64,000 nucleotides of DNA from Vibrio proteolyticus NBRC 13287 (GTDB taxonomy: Bacteria; Pseudomonadota; Gammaproteobacteria; Enterobacterales; Vibrionaceae), in NCBI RefSeq assembly GCF_000467125.1, contig NZ_BATJ01000020.1, positions 46,358 through 110,357 of the forward strand. The letters run 5' to 3'. Position 1 is the stretch's first letter; every line of letters begins with the position of its first letter. Shown here piece by piece: positions 36,360 through 45,754 of the stretch. A program made the translations under genes and the position numbers. The notes beneath the pieces were generated by a model, which had not been told where the DNA came from, ran no database searches, and worked only from the letters and a program-made list of their open reading frames with translations.

Positions 36360-36368
36360 GCGTCCTCC

Positions 36369-39300
36369 TTACTCTTTACTTTTAAGCCGCAGTGATTCCG
36401 GCAGTTTAAACTCACCTTTACTGCGCGACAGTTCTTTCACCGTCGGCGAGTCCAGCGGCCCTTTCACTTCATAATCTACCTGAGTAAAGACTTCCACAAC
36501 AGGGGAAAGCACCGTGGTTATGGCCAACACATACAACGCCGTCTGCGGTGTCACTGCAAACGCGGTTAATACCGGTATGCCGGAGGTAATATCCGGCGTG
36601 AAGTTAACTTCGGCATCCACCATCCGGGTATTAAGGTTGGCCATGCCTTTGATCTTCATCTCGCCCGCCACCGCGTCCATCTTAATGTCATTAGTGACAA
36701 AAATGCCGTTGCGGATCTCACCGCTGCCGGAAATCGAGTTGAACGCCATGCCTTTGTCAAACACGTCGGAAAAATCGAGTTGCATCTTGCGAATGATCGA
36801 ATCCAGACTGAACAGACCGAGCAGACGCGCCGCGCCGCTGACATCCGACACCATGCCTTTGCCCAGTTTGGTTTTGATGTTGCCTTTGAGCGTATCAACC
36901 CTCATCGACCAGGGCGCGCCATCCCAGTCGATATTACCGGACAGCTCAAACGGAGCCTGTTGGATGCCGGAGCTGATGCCGAAACGCTCCATCAACTCTG
37001 AGTTATTCTGCCCTTGCATATCAAGGTTGAAATTGGTGTGGCTACTGGTATCGGTCAGTGACCAGGCGCCTTGGATCGCCACTTTGTTGTTGCCACTTTG
37101 CAGCGTCAGTTGTTTCCACTCCAGTTGATCGCCAGTGCGCTGCAAATCCATCGTCAACTTGCCCACCTTGTAGCCCTGCAACCAGAAATCGTCGATATTC
37201 AGAGTCAGGTTGGGCATCAGATCGTGAAACTCGCGATCAAAGTCAGAGATCAGTGATGCCCCCTCTTCCTGACCCCGGAACAGGCTGGTTTCTGACTTCT
37301 GCTTGTTCTCCAGCTCAGGAATGTACACATGCAGGCGTTCCAGAGCCACACTCAGATCGTAGGGCTGCAGGTAGCTGGCTTCGCCTTTGGCTTCCTGACT
37401 GTCCAGCGACATATACCAGGTGAGGTTCTTCTTACGAGCATCAAAGTTAACGTCGTGCCAGTCGATCCCGCCCAGCGTCAGCTCCGCAACGTTGACATCA
37501 ACCCGTTCAGGCAATGGTATTTCCACAGCCTCTGCCTTCTGCTGCTGTGACGACGCCGTTTGAGCGTCAGACGAATGACCCAGTAGGGCCAGCCACTCAT
37601 CCAGGTTCAACTTATCGGTACGCACTTGCGCCTGATGCCCCACCACCGGGCTGATCTTAAAACTGCCACTGCCCAGCACCAGGTTGGTGGCTTGCAACAC
37701 CGGCTTATCTTTGCCGATGTCGATTTCCGCCTGATATTTGGCCGACGGCAGCGACAACCTGGCGGTGACTGATTGTTGATTACCTGATGCCTGCAAACGC
37801 GCTTTGCCCGCAGTGCCTGCGTCTCGATTGAGTGGATAGGGGTAACGGCTGCTCAGTTGACGTAAATCCGCCTGCGTATCAATTTGATAAGTGAAGCCGA
37901 CATCATTGAGCTGAATATTGAGATCCATCGTCCACGGCGCATGTCCCGTCAGTGGCTGCGTCCAGCGAGATCCCAGATAAGGGCTGAGTGGCTTGATCTT
38001 CCAATCGCCCAATACATCGATATTCACGTCATATCCGTTCGCCGCACTTTCACCTTTGAAGTCAATAGAGACGGGCTGCTTGAGCAAGCCAGCGGCCAGC
38101 CCCGCGGCCTGGACCACGTCGTTGTCAAAGCGGATCCGACCCGAAACTTTTTCCAGCGTCATCGCCGGTGCATCGATTTCCACATGATTGTCTGTCAGAT
38201 CAGCCCAGCCCCAGGCGCGCGGCTCTTTATCGCCGTCAAATGGAATATTGAGCTGAAACGCAGATTTGACCTCACCATCCACCTGCACTGCAGTCAGTGC
38301 TGCGCCCACCGAGTCCACCAGCGGCGTGGCGGTCATGTAATCGCGTAAATCGTTCCCTTGCGCCATGGCACTGGCTTCAATCTCAATGTGCCCCCCTTCC
38401 GCCAGTTCGGGAATGCGGCCAGTGATCCGCTGCGCTTTCACGTTCATCAGCGTGGCGTCATGCGAATCGAGGTACATGGCATCGTTGTGGAACAACAGAT
38501 CCAGTTGCAGGTTGGTGATTGGCGGCCAGGCCGTATCAAAACTGAACTTGGCGTGCTTCAGACCCACCCACGCCTGAAAGACACCATTATGCTCATGATA
38601 GGGGAAATCATTGAGTGCGCCGTACCATACCAGCTTGGCGGTATCGACCTGACCGGCCTGTATTGCGGTCGAGAGATAATCGGTCAGCGTGCGTCCTAAC
38701 GCCAGCGTGGGCAAATAACGCCAGGTCTGACCGGCGTTGTACAGATCCGCTTCAGCGTAGAAAGACAAAAACGGACTCTGATCCTCAGGAAAATCAAGAC
38801 GAAACGCCCCCAATACCTGTAAATCCGGGGTTGCGACCGTGACTTTATCAGCCCACAACGACCAGCCGCTGCTCTGCTTTTGCCAGACGATGTTTACTGC
38901 GCCTTGCTTAATATTGAGCGGAGCCTGGAAGACCTCGCCATACGGCAACACATCATCAATTAATGATAATCGGGCGTGCGCCTGGCGGGCATTCCCAGTC
39001 AGAGTGGCCGACAGGTGATGCAGTTCAGGCAGCAGTTGCCATTGTGCCAGCGATCCGTCACTCAAACGCGCCGAGTATTGCAAAGAATCGCGGTCTTTCC
39101 CCATGGCGATGCGCAAGTCTTCAACCAGTCCCCCCGGCTGGAGCTGATCAATCAACAGCGAGGTTTGGTCAGAGTCAGGTGCCAACTTCACCAGCGGAGC
39201 GATCGCAGCCAGATCCAGTTGCGAGACGTTCAGACGCCATTTGTCCGGTTGCCAGTTAAACGCCACATCCAATTCCGGCCATGCTTTGTCATCGGTGCGC

Positions 39301-40244
39301 ACTCGAAGTGAATGCCCGCTTACTTGCCAGCCTTTTTGCGAAGGAACCAGTTGGAATATGCCGGATTCGAGCATCAGGTCATGACGCGTTCCTTCCCGCC
39401 AGCTGATGTCTGACGGCTTTAACTCGACATACGCATCCTGCGGATGACTGTGCTCAAGCGTTACCCAACTGTTGAAGCTGATTTGACCATTGTCAATGCC
39501 CGTCTGTGTCTGCAGATAGGTGGTCAGCCACGGCGTAATGCGCAGATTCTCGGCCCCGACATAAAACTCACCGGACACATCCTGCAACGAGCCATGGTCA
39601 ATAAAATCGGCGTTCACCGACAGCGAGTTGATGTGTTTTTCCGCAATGCTGACCACCCCTTCAGCGCGATGGCGGCGGCCACTGTTCTTCCAGCGCAGCT
39701 TCTCAATATCGAGCTGGCGCTCTTCGCCGGCCACAGAGCGGTACTGAATCGCGGAATGGAGCAGTGAAAAGTCATCCAACTGGCGCAAGAACAAGTTATC
39801 CAGACGTTGCAGTACCCGGTTGTCTTTGCTGTCAGTGGCATCAGATTGACGCTGAGAGAACAGATCGACGCGGCGCAAATCCAGTTTCAGCTGGTAGGTC
39901 GTCAGTTCAGCGATCACTGGCTGCATCTGCATCAGCGACTGGATCAGGTCAAACTCAATTTCAATTTTGTCTGCCGAAAAACCGACGGTTGAGCCCTCTG
40001 GCTGCTCTGCCTTCAAGCCCTGAAGGGAAATGGATGGGTGTGTGTTACGCCAGAATCCACTGACATTATCAATATGAAATTCAAGCCCGGTGGCTTCATT
40101 GACCATGTTCTGAATCTGAACTTGATAGCGGTTGAGCTCAGGTAACATGATCCGCAAAGCGGTCACAGCCACGGCAAGGGTCACCAGTAAAGTGACGACT
40201 AACCAAAGAAGAAAACGCGATAAGCGGGTAACACCAGGATTCAC
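36369..40244 (-). CDS. yhdP: YhdP-family AsmA-like phospholipid transport protein
   Basis: 1291 residues with one N-terminal membrane segment (about 9-29) and a very long periplasmic part of repeated beta structure, DUF3971 then AsmA_2-like at the C-terminus. In E. coli YhdP, TamB and YdbH bridge the envelope and carry phospholipids to the outer membrane. Full length and uninterrupted. Translation begins ten bases after the rng stop. Confidence 0.94.
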   Translation of the reverse strand: MNPGVTRLSRFLLWLVVTLLVTLAVAVTALRIMLPELNRYQVQIQNMVNEATGLEFHIDNVSGFWRNTHPSISLQGLKAEQPEGSTVGFSADKIEIEFDLIQSLMQMQPVIAELTTYQLKLDLRRVDLFSQRQSDATDSKDNRVLQRLDNLFLRQLDDFSLLHSAIQYRSVAGEERQLDIEKLRWKNSGRRHRAEGVVSIAEKHINSLSVNADFIDHGSLQDVSGEFYVGAENLRITPWLTTYLQTQTGIDNGQISFNSWVTLEHSHPQDAYVELKPSDISWREGTRHDLMLESGIFQLVPSQKGWQVSGHSLRVRTDDKAWPELDVAFNWQPDKWRLNVSQLDLAAIAPLVKLAPDSDQTSLLIDQLQPGGLVEDLRIAMGKDRDSLQYSARLSDGSLAQWQLLPELHHLSATLTGNARQAHARLSLIDDVLPYGEVFQAPLNIKQGAVNIVWQKQSSGWSLWADKVTVATPDLQVLGAFRLDFPEDQSPFLSFYAEADLYNAGQTWRYLPTLALGRTLTDYLSTAIQAGQVDTAKLVWYGALNDFPYHEHNGVFQAWVGLKHAKFSFDTAWPPITNLQLDLLFHNDAMYLDSHDATLMNVKAQRITGRIPELAEGGHIEIEASAMAQGNDLRDYMTATPLVDSVGAALTAVQVDGEVKSAFQLNIPFDGDKEPRAWGWADLTDNHVEIDAPAMTLEKVSGRIRFDNDVVQAAGLAAGLLKQPVSIDFKGESAANGYDVNIDVLGDWKIKPLSPYLGSRWTQPLTGHAPWTMDLNIQLNDVGFTYQIDTQADLRQLSSRYPYPLNRDAGTAGKARLQASGNQQSVTARLSLPSAKYQAEIDIGKDKPVLQATNLVLGSGSFKISPVVGHQAQVRTDKLNLDEWLALLGHSSDAQTASSQQQKAEAVEIPLPERVDVNVAELTLGGIDWHDVNFDARKKNLTWYMSLDSQEAKGEASYLQPYDLSVALERLHVYIPELENKQKSETSLFRGQEEGASLISDFDREFHDLMPNLTLNIDDFWLQGYKVGKLTMDLQRTGDQLEWKQLTLQSGNNKVAIQGAWSLTDTSSHTNFNLDMQGQNNSELMERFGISSGIQQAPFELSGNIDWDGAPWSMRVDTLKGNIKTKLGKGMVSDVSGAARLLGLFSLDSIIRKMQLDFSDVFDKGMAFNSISGSGEIRNGIFVTNDIKMDAVAGEMKIKGMANLNTRMVDAEVNFTPDITSGIPVLTAFAVTPQTALYVLAITTVLSPVVEVFTQVDYEVKGPLDSPTVKELSRSKGEFKLPESLRLKSKE

Positions 40245-40254
40245 ACAATTTCCA

Positions 40255-41724
40255 TCACATCATAACCACATCAAACTGTTCCTGACTGTAAAGTGGCTCC
40301 GCCTGGATGCGCACTTCCTTGCCAATAAACACTTCCAGTTCCGCCAGCGCATGAGATTCATCGCCCTGCAACGTGTCCGCGACGGCCGGTGAGGCGTACA
40401 CCACAAACTTGTCGGCATCGTAAGCACGATTGACCCGGGTGATTTCACGCAGGACTTCATAGCACACAGTTTCCACGGTTTTAACGCTGCCACGCCCCTC
40501 ACAAGTTGGACAAGTAGAACACAGCACATGTTCAATACTTTCGCGGGTACGTTTACGGGTCATTTCAACCAGGCCAAGCTGGGTAAAGCCGTTGATGTTG
40601 GTTTTCACCCGATCTTTACTCAAGGCGACTTCTAGTGAGGTAAGTACCCGCTTACGGTGCTCATCCGATGCCATATCGATAAAATCGATGATGATGATGC
40701 CACCTAGGTTACGCAAACGCAGTTGACGCGCGATCGCCTGCGTCGCCTCGACATTGGTATTGAAGATGGTTTCTTCTAGATTCCGCCGCCCGACAAACGC
40801 ACCGGTGTTGATGTCGACCGTGGTCATGGCTTCGGTTTGATCAATGATCAGATAACCACCGGATTTGAGTTCCACCTTCCGCTCCAGCGAACGTTGGATT
40901 TCATTCTCGGTGTCGTACATATCGAAAATCGGCTTGTCGCCTTCGTACAATTCCAGCTTATCGGTCAGCTCAGGGACGTATTCGGAGGTGAATTCTTGTA
41001 GGTTTTCATACTCCGTACGTGAGTCGACCAGAATTTTTGTCAGGTCTGTACCGACAAAGTCGCGCAGGATACGCTGAGACAATCCAAGCTCACCATATAA
41101 TGTCGAACGGGTTTTGTATTTAGAGCGGCGCTCCATCACTTTCGACCACAGGCGTTTCAGAAACGCCGCGTCCTGAGAGAGCTCTTTATCAAATGCGCCT
41201 TCTGCCGCAGTGCGGATGATAAAACCGCCGTGCTCATCGCAGTAGTTCATCACCACTTTCTTCAGGCGCTCGCGCTCTTCTTCGCTTTCAATTCGCTGCG
41301 AGACACCAACATGGCTGGCGCCTGGCATGAAGACCAGATAACGGGAGGGCAGAGTGATGTCCGTGGTCAACCGTGCCCCTTTGGTACCGAGCGGATCTTT
41401 GACCACCTGGACCACGATATCCTGTCCCTGACGAACCAGTTCGGAGATATCGCGGACCTGAAATTGCTGCTTTTCGTTTTCAGCCACGCATTCGGTGTGA
41501 GGGACAATATCAGAGGCGTGAAGAAACGCCGCTTTGTCTAAACCGATATCCACAAAAGCGGCCTGCATACCCGGCAGAACCCGGCTCACTTTCCCTTTGT
41601 AGATGTTGCCAACAATGCCTCGTTTTGCTTCACGTTCAATATGGATTTCCTGAAGGACGCCGCCTTCAATCATGGCCACACGAGTTTCACTCGGGGTCAC
41701 GTTAATCAGCAGTTCTGCACTCAT
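40255..41724 (-). CDS. rng: Ribonuclease G
   Basis: 489 residues, the same length as in E. coli. Endonuclease that finishes the 5' end of 16S rRNA and decays some mRNAs. S1 domain at about 37-125; catalytic acids in TVDINTG and IIDFIDM; zinc link CSTCPTCEG near residue 400. It lacks the RNase E scaffold. Part of the mre operon. Confidence 0.97.
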   Translation of the reverse strand: MSAELLINVTPSETRVAMIEGGVLQEIHIEREAKRGIVGNIYKGKVSRVLPGMQAAFVDIGLDKAAFLHASDIVPHTECVAENEKQQFQVRDISELVRQGQDIVVQVVKDPLGTKGARLTTDITLPSRYLVFMPGASHVGVSQRIESEEERERLKKVVMNYCDEHGGFIIRTAAEGAFDKELSQDAAFLKRLWSKVMERRSKYKTRSTLYGELGLSQRILRDFVGTDLTKILVDSRTEYENLQEFTSEYVPELTDKLELYEGDKPIFDMYDTENEIQRSLERKVELKSGGYLIIDQTEAMTTVDINTGAFVGRRNLEETIFNTNVEATQAIARQLRLRNLGGIIIIDFIDMASDEHRKRVLTSLEVALSKDRVKTNINGFTQLGLVEMTRKRTRESIEHVLCSTCPTCEGRGSVKTVETVCYEVLREITRVNRAYDADKFVVYASPAVADTLQGDESHALAELEVFIGKEVRIQAEPLYSQEQFDVVMM

Positions 41725-41745
41725 GAGAGCACCTCAATTTTTAAT

Positions 41746-42312
41746 TTATAAGAATTCGCGCAGAAGCTGGTCAGTTTCAAATAGAGGTAAACCCACAACA
41801 GCGTAAAAGCTGCCCTCAATTCTGGTTACAAATTTTCCACCCAGTCCTTGTATGCCGTAACTGCCAGCTTTATCGCATGGCTCACCCGTTTGCCAGTATT
41901 GTTCAATTTCTTTTTCAGACAAGGGTTTGAACCACACATCGGTCGTCACAACGACCGATTTATGCATCTGTTTATTGGCCACGGTGACCGCGGTCATCAC
42001 CTGGTGGCGTGTATCGGATAACCCCAGCAACATACGCTTGGCATCGGCCAGGTCGAGCGGTTTTTCCAACACCTCATCGCCCTGAACGACGATGGTGTCG
42101 GAGCCAATCACCACCGGGGCTGCCATCACAGCCCCTGCCAGCGTCACTCCCGCCAGCGCTTTGTCTTGCGACAAGCGGCGCACGTAATCCAGTGGCGCTT
42201 CGCCGGGCTGCCGCTGCTCTTCCACATCCGTGGTCATTACCTGGAACTGATAGCCAAGCTGAGCCAGCAGTTCTTTACGCCGCGGAGAGCCGGACGCTAA
42301 TACTATATTCAT
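41746..42312 (-). CDS. maf: Maf-family nucleotide pyrophosphatase
   Basis: 188 residues from the ATG at 42312. Hydrolyses dTTP, UTP and modified pyrimidine triphosphates; YhdE type. N-terminal LASGSPRRKELL and VIGSDTIV motifs are present. The ATG shares one base with the mreD stop (TAATG), which implies coupling. A longer frame starting at 42369 would run into mreD and is rejected. Confidence 0.95.
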   Translation of the reverse strand: MNIVLASGSPRRKELLAQLGYQFQVMTTDVEEQRQPGEAPLDYVRRLSQDKALAGVTLAGAVMAAPVVIGSDTIVVQGDEVLEKPLDLADAKRMLLGLSDTRHQVMTAVTVANKQMHKSVVVTTDVWFKPLSEKEIEQYWQTGEPCDKAGSYGIQGLGGKFVTRIEGSFYAVVGLPLFETDQLLREFL

Positions 42313-42800
42313 TATCTTACATGCCAGTGACGTCGAATGCGACGCAGCAACAGGAATAACCACGGCCAAAGAATGCAGTTAACCAGCCCGCTCCACAGCG
42401 ACATAGTGTTAAACGTGATGTCTCGGATCAGGTATTCACCACCGAAAATCAGTACATCCAGTAACATCGACAGCAAAGCAATCACCAATGCTTGCTGCCA
42501 CAGTGCCATGTTACGCAGCACCAGAAAGTTTAATGCCACCAGATAGACCACAATCGACATCATCATGCCGCGAATGCCCAGCGTAGAGCCCAGCAGCACG
42601 TCCCACAACAGCCCCAGAATCAGCGCAGTACCGACATTGACCCGATGTGGCAGTGCCAGCACCCAATAGCAGGTCACCAGCAGCAACCAGGACGGTCGAA
42701 CCAAATCCAGCACGCCCGGCCAGGGAATGGTCTGCAGCACCAACGCGATCAGAAAGGTCAGCCAGATTGCCAGGCGGCTGCTTAACGTATTATTGCCCAT
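42312..42800 (-). CDS. mreD: Rod shape-determining protein MreD
   Basis: 162 residues with five to six hydrophobic helices; inner-membrane partner of MreC, PBP2 and RodA in the elongasome. The ATG at 42800 has a strong GGAGG upstream and overlaps the 3' end of mreC by 11 bases. Confidence 0.95.
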   Translation of the reverse strand: MGNNTLSSRLAIWLTFLIALVLQTIPWPGVLDLVRPSWLLLVTCYWVLALPHRVNVGTALILGLLWDVLLGSTLGIRGMMMSIVVYLVALNFLVLRNMALWQQALVIALLSMLLDVLIFGGEYLIRDITFNTMSLWSGLVNCILWPWLFLLLRRIRRHWHVR

Positions 42801-43686
42801 CTTGCGCCTCCGGCTGAGCTTGTGGCGGCTCATTGCTGGTTGTCAGACCGGCCGCTTCAGGTTTCGAGCCATTGGGCCAGATCAGCAGTAGGTACCGCAA
42901 ACGTTCGAAATCCACCACCGGATCCGCCTCAATGGACGCAAACTCGCGCTGAGTGTCTCGCTCGACCTTCGAAACATGCGCCACCGGATAACCTTCCGGG
43001 TACACGCCGCCCAGTCCAGAGCTCACCAATAGGTCGCCCTGTTGAATGTCAGTGCTGGTCGGAATATGTTCAAGCTGAATCTGGTCAATTTTCCCATTAC
43101 CGGACGCGATCACCCGGATATCATTGCGTATAACTTGCACAGGAATGGCACTGTTGCTGTCGGTCAACAGCAGTACCCGACTATTGTGCGCCGACACAAA
43201 TGTTACCTGACCCACAATGCCTTTTTCATTGATCACTGGCTGCCCAACGTATACGCCATCAATCTGACCTTTGTCGATCACCACCTGATGACGATATGGG
43301 GAGGTATCCACCGCCATCACTTCCGTCACCACTTTTCTCTCATCACGGACAAACGACGAGCCCAGCAGTTTACGAAAACGCTGGTTTTCTTCCCGGTACT
43401 GGTCCAACAGGATCAGCTCACTTTTGAGGCGCAGCACTTCCTGTTTCAGTCCACGATTGGATTCCATCAATTCCTGACGGGAGTTGAGTCGCTCATAAAA
43501 ATCGTCAAACATCACCCGGGGAAGATCGGCCGCGTACTGGATTGGCGCGACCAGGCTATTGAGCAAAAAGCGTACGTTGGCGAAAGCACCTAAACGACTA
43601 TCAGCCAGCATAAGGCTGGCTGATACGATGACCGCAAGAAACAGGCGAAGTTGCAGGGAAGGTCCTCTGCCAAAAATCGGCTTCAT
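42790..43686 (-). CDS. mreC: Cell-shape protein MreC
   Basis: 298 residues: cytoplasmic N-terminus, membrane helix at about 13-30, coiled coil at about 68-110 and a periplasmic beta domain (GQIDGVYVGQPVINEKGIVGQV). The C-terminal 20 residues are a Pro/Glu/Gln-rich tail. It links MreB filaments to the wall-synthesis enzymes. Confidence 0.96.
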   Translation of the reverse strand: MKPIFGRGPSLQLRLFLAVIVSASLMLADSRLGAFANVRFLLNSLVAPIQYAADLPRVMFDDFYERLNSRQELMESNRGLKQEVLRLKSELILLDQYREENQRFRKLLGSSFVRDERKVVTEVMAVDTSPYRHQVVIDKGQIDGVYVGQPVINEKGIVGQVTFVSAHNSRVLLLTDSNSAIPVQVIRNDIRVIASGNGKIDQIQLEHIPTSTDIQQGDLLVSSGLGGVYPEGYPVAHVSKVERDTQREFASIEADPVVDFERLRYLLLIWPNGSKPEAAGLTTSNEPPQAQPEAQDGQ

Positions 43687-43714
43687 CTATAGAGATCCCC
43701 TATTCCGGTTTCAG

Positions 43715-43740
43715 GATCCGGCGCTCGGTCAGCCCGGATC
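43715..43740 (-). other. Hairpin in the mreB-mreC spacer
   Basis: GATCCGG pairs with CCGGATC around a 12-base loop inside the 64-base mreB-mreC gap. No T-run follows. It could process or attenuate the message so that MreB is made in excess over MreC and MreD. Confidence 0.45.
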
Positions 43741-43750
43741 GACATCGTTA

Positions 43751-44794
43751 TTATTCTTCGCTAAAGAGATCGCCACCGTGCATGTCGATCATTTCCAGCG
43801 CTTTACCACCGCCACGAGCCACACAAGTGAGGGGATCTTCAGCAATAACAACCGGAATACCTGTTTCTTCCGTCAGCAGACGGTCGATGTCTTTCAGCAA
43901 AGCACCACCACCGGTCAGTACCATGCCGTTTTCTGAAATGTCGGACGCCAGTTCAGGCGGACACTGTTCCAGCGCAACCATCACCGCGGAGACGATGCCC
44001 GTCAGAGGCTCTTGCAACGCTTCCAGAATTTCGTTTGAGTTGAGGCTGAAACTGCGTGGCACACCTTCTGCTAGGTTACGGCCGCGCACTTCAATTTCCT
44101 GAACTTCATCACCCGGGTATGCCGAGCCGATTTCATGTTTGATCTTTTCTGCGGTCGCTTCACCAATCAGACTACCGTAGTTACGGCGAACATAATTGAT
44201 GATAGCTTCATCAAAACGGTCACCACCGATACGCACCGAGGAGGAATACACCACACCGTTCAGCGAGATCACCGCCACTTCCGTCGTACCGCCACCGATA
44301 TCGACCACCATAGAACCGGTCGGTTCTGAAACACGCAGGCCAGCACCGATCGCGGCCGCCATTGGCTCATCGATTAAGTACACTTCACGTGCACCAGCGC
44401 CCAGTGCCGATTCACGAATCGCACGGCGCTCTACCTGAGTGGAGCCACAAGGCACACACACCAGTACGCGCGGGCTTGGTTTCAAAATGCTGTTGTCATG
44501 CACCTGTTTAATGAAGTGTTGCAGCATTTTTTCCGTAACATAAAAGTCGGCGATCACACCGTCTTTCATTGGACGAATAGCAGAAATATTACCCGGCGTA
44601 CGGCCCAGCATCTGCTTGGCGGCATGACCAACTGCGGCTACACTTTTTCCCGTCCGGTTACGGTCCTGACGGATGGCGACTACTGAGGGTTCGTCCAGAA
44701 CAATGCCCTGTCCTTTAACATAAATAAGAGTGTTGGCAGTACCTAAATCAATCGATAGGTCATTTGAAAACATGCCACGAAGTTTTTTGAACAT
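43751..44794 (-). CDS. mreB: Actin-like rod shape protein MreB
   Basis: 347 residues from the ATG at 44794 (MFKKLRGMFSNDLSIDLGTANTL), the same length as in E. coli. Phosphate loops DLGTANT and DIGGGTTEV of the actin fold are present. First gene of the cell-shape run and head of the operon continuing through tldD. The 260-base region before it must hold its promoter. Confidence 0.98.
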   Translation of the reverse strand: MFKKLRGMFSNDLSIDLGTANTLIYVKGQGIVLDEPSVVAIRQDRNRTGKSVAAVGHAAKQMLGRTPGNISAIRPMKDGVIADFYVTEKMLQHFIKQVHDNSILKPSPRVLVCVPCGSTQVERRAIRESALGAGAREVYLIDEPMAAAIGAGLRVSEPTGSMVVDIGGGTTEVAVISLNGVVYSSSVRIGGDRFDEAIINYVRRNYGSLIGEATAEKIKHEIGSAYPGDEVQEIEVRGRNLAEGVPRSFSLNSNEILEALQEPLTGIVSAVMVALEQCPPELASDISENGMVLTGGGALLKDIDRLLTEETGIPVVIAEDPLTCVARGGGKALEMIDMHGGDLFSEE

Positions 44795-45054
44795 ATTTCT
44801 TCGCTCGTCCTGCAAGAATTAGAAGATGAAAATTGCACTAAATGTACCAATGCCTCGCCATCACAGCAAGGCATTGAAGCGGAAACATGGGCTGAAACAC
44901 TCAATTTCTAACAGATTCCTAACCTAATCGGAAAAATCTGCCTTGATCGCGTAGCAATCCGCTGCACCGGGTGTGACGCAGACAACGCATACGCTTATGA
45001 CCGGCGGTGAATATCATCGCGCTCGGAAAGATGACTATCAGGCGGCCTTATGAA

Positions 45055-45522
45055 TCAGCACTGCTCAGCATTCGAGGTGATAATTTGAGGTGGTTCGCCC
45101 GCACTTGAGGGCTGCACGTAGCGCACGACACAGGCTTTTTCGCTATCGTCACGAAATCCATAGCTAATCGATGTGGCCGACGTCGACACCACCCGCCAGG
45201 TAGCGGTGTCGCTCAGACCCGCCACCGCGTGACCAATTCCGGCTGACGTGGCTGCCGGATAACCAAACACCATCTCGACCACTTGCGAGCCCGAATTCAG
45301 GCTCATAGTGACTGCAGATCGCGTTGCCTGCGGAGTCTGTTCAGCCTGTGCATGCACAACGCCGGCTGCGTTTTGCATAGCACTTTTGAGTCCCTCTAAT
45401 GCCGACATTCGAGCCTCAGAATGAAGATTCAAAAAGCGCGGGGCGGCGATCACCGTCAGAATTCCCAGGATCATCAGCATCACCGTCAGTTTTATCAGGC
45501 TAAATCCCAAGTGTTGATTCAT
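45055..45522 (-). CDS. Orphan MshA-like type IV pilin with Lys at mature position 5
   Basis: 155 residues from ATG 45522, with GAGGAAA upstream. The leader MNQHLG is followed by FSLIKLTVMLMILG, a prepilin peptidase site. Mature residue 5, nearly always Glu because it neutralises the N-terminus of the neighbouring pilin and aids assembly, is Lys (codon AAA; Glu would be GAA). The remainder is MshA-like: LNLHSEARMSALEGLKSAMQNAAG, VFGYPAATSAGIG, and a C-terminal disulphide loop Cys131-Cys155. No other msh gene except csrD/mshH is nearby. It may be a decaying remnant or a minor pilin. Confidence 0.85.
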   Translation of the reverse strand: MNQHLGFSLIKLTVMLMILGILTVIAAPRFLNLHSEARMSALEGLKSAMQNAAGVVHAQAEQTPQATRSAVTMSLNSGSQVVEMVFGYPAATSAGIGHAVAGLSDTATWRVVSTSATSISYGFRDDSEKACVVRYVQPSSAGEPPQIITSNAEQC

Positions 45523-45754
45523 TGGCACGTTTCCTCGGCTCGCAGTTGATAATCCGCTGACTGTCGGTGGCGAACACACGAACCACGTTGACGCCACCTC
45601 AGAAGGCATGCCCGCACCCTAACAAAAAATCGCGGAGCATCATACCGCTCGAGGCTGATTGTTATGAGCAGCGTTCCACGCTCGCAGCTGGAAACGCACT
45701 GCTATTCGAAACCCAGAGTGACAACCCGCACAGTATAAGGCACCACTGATGGGG

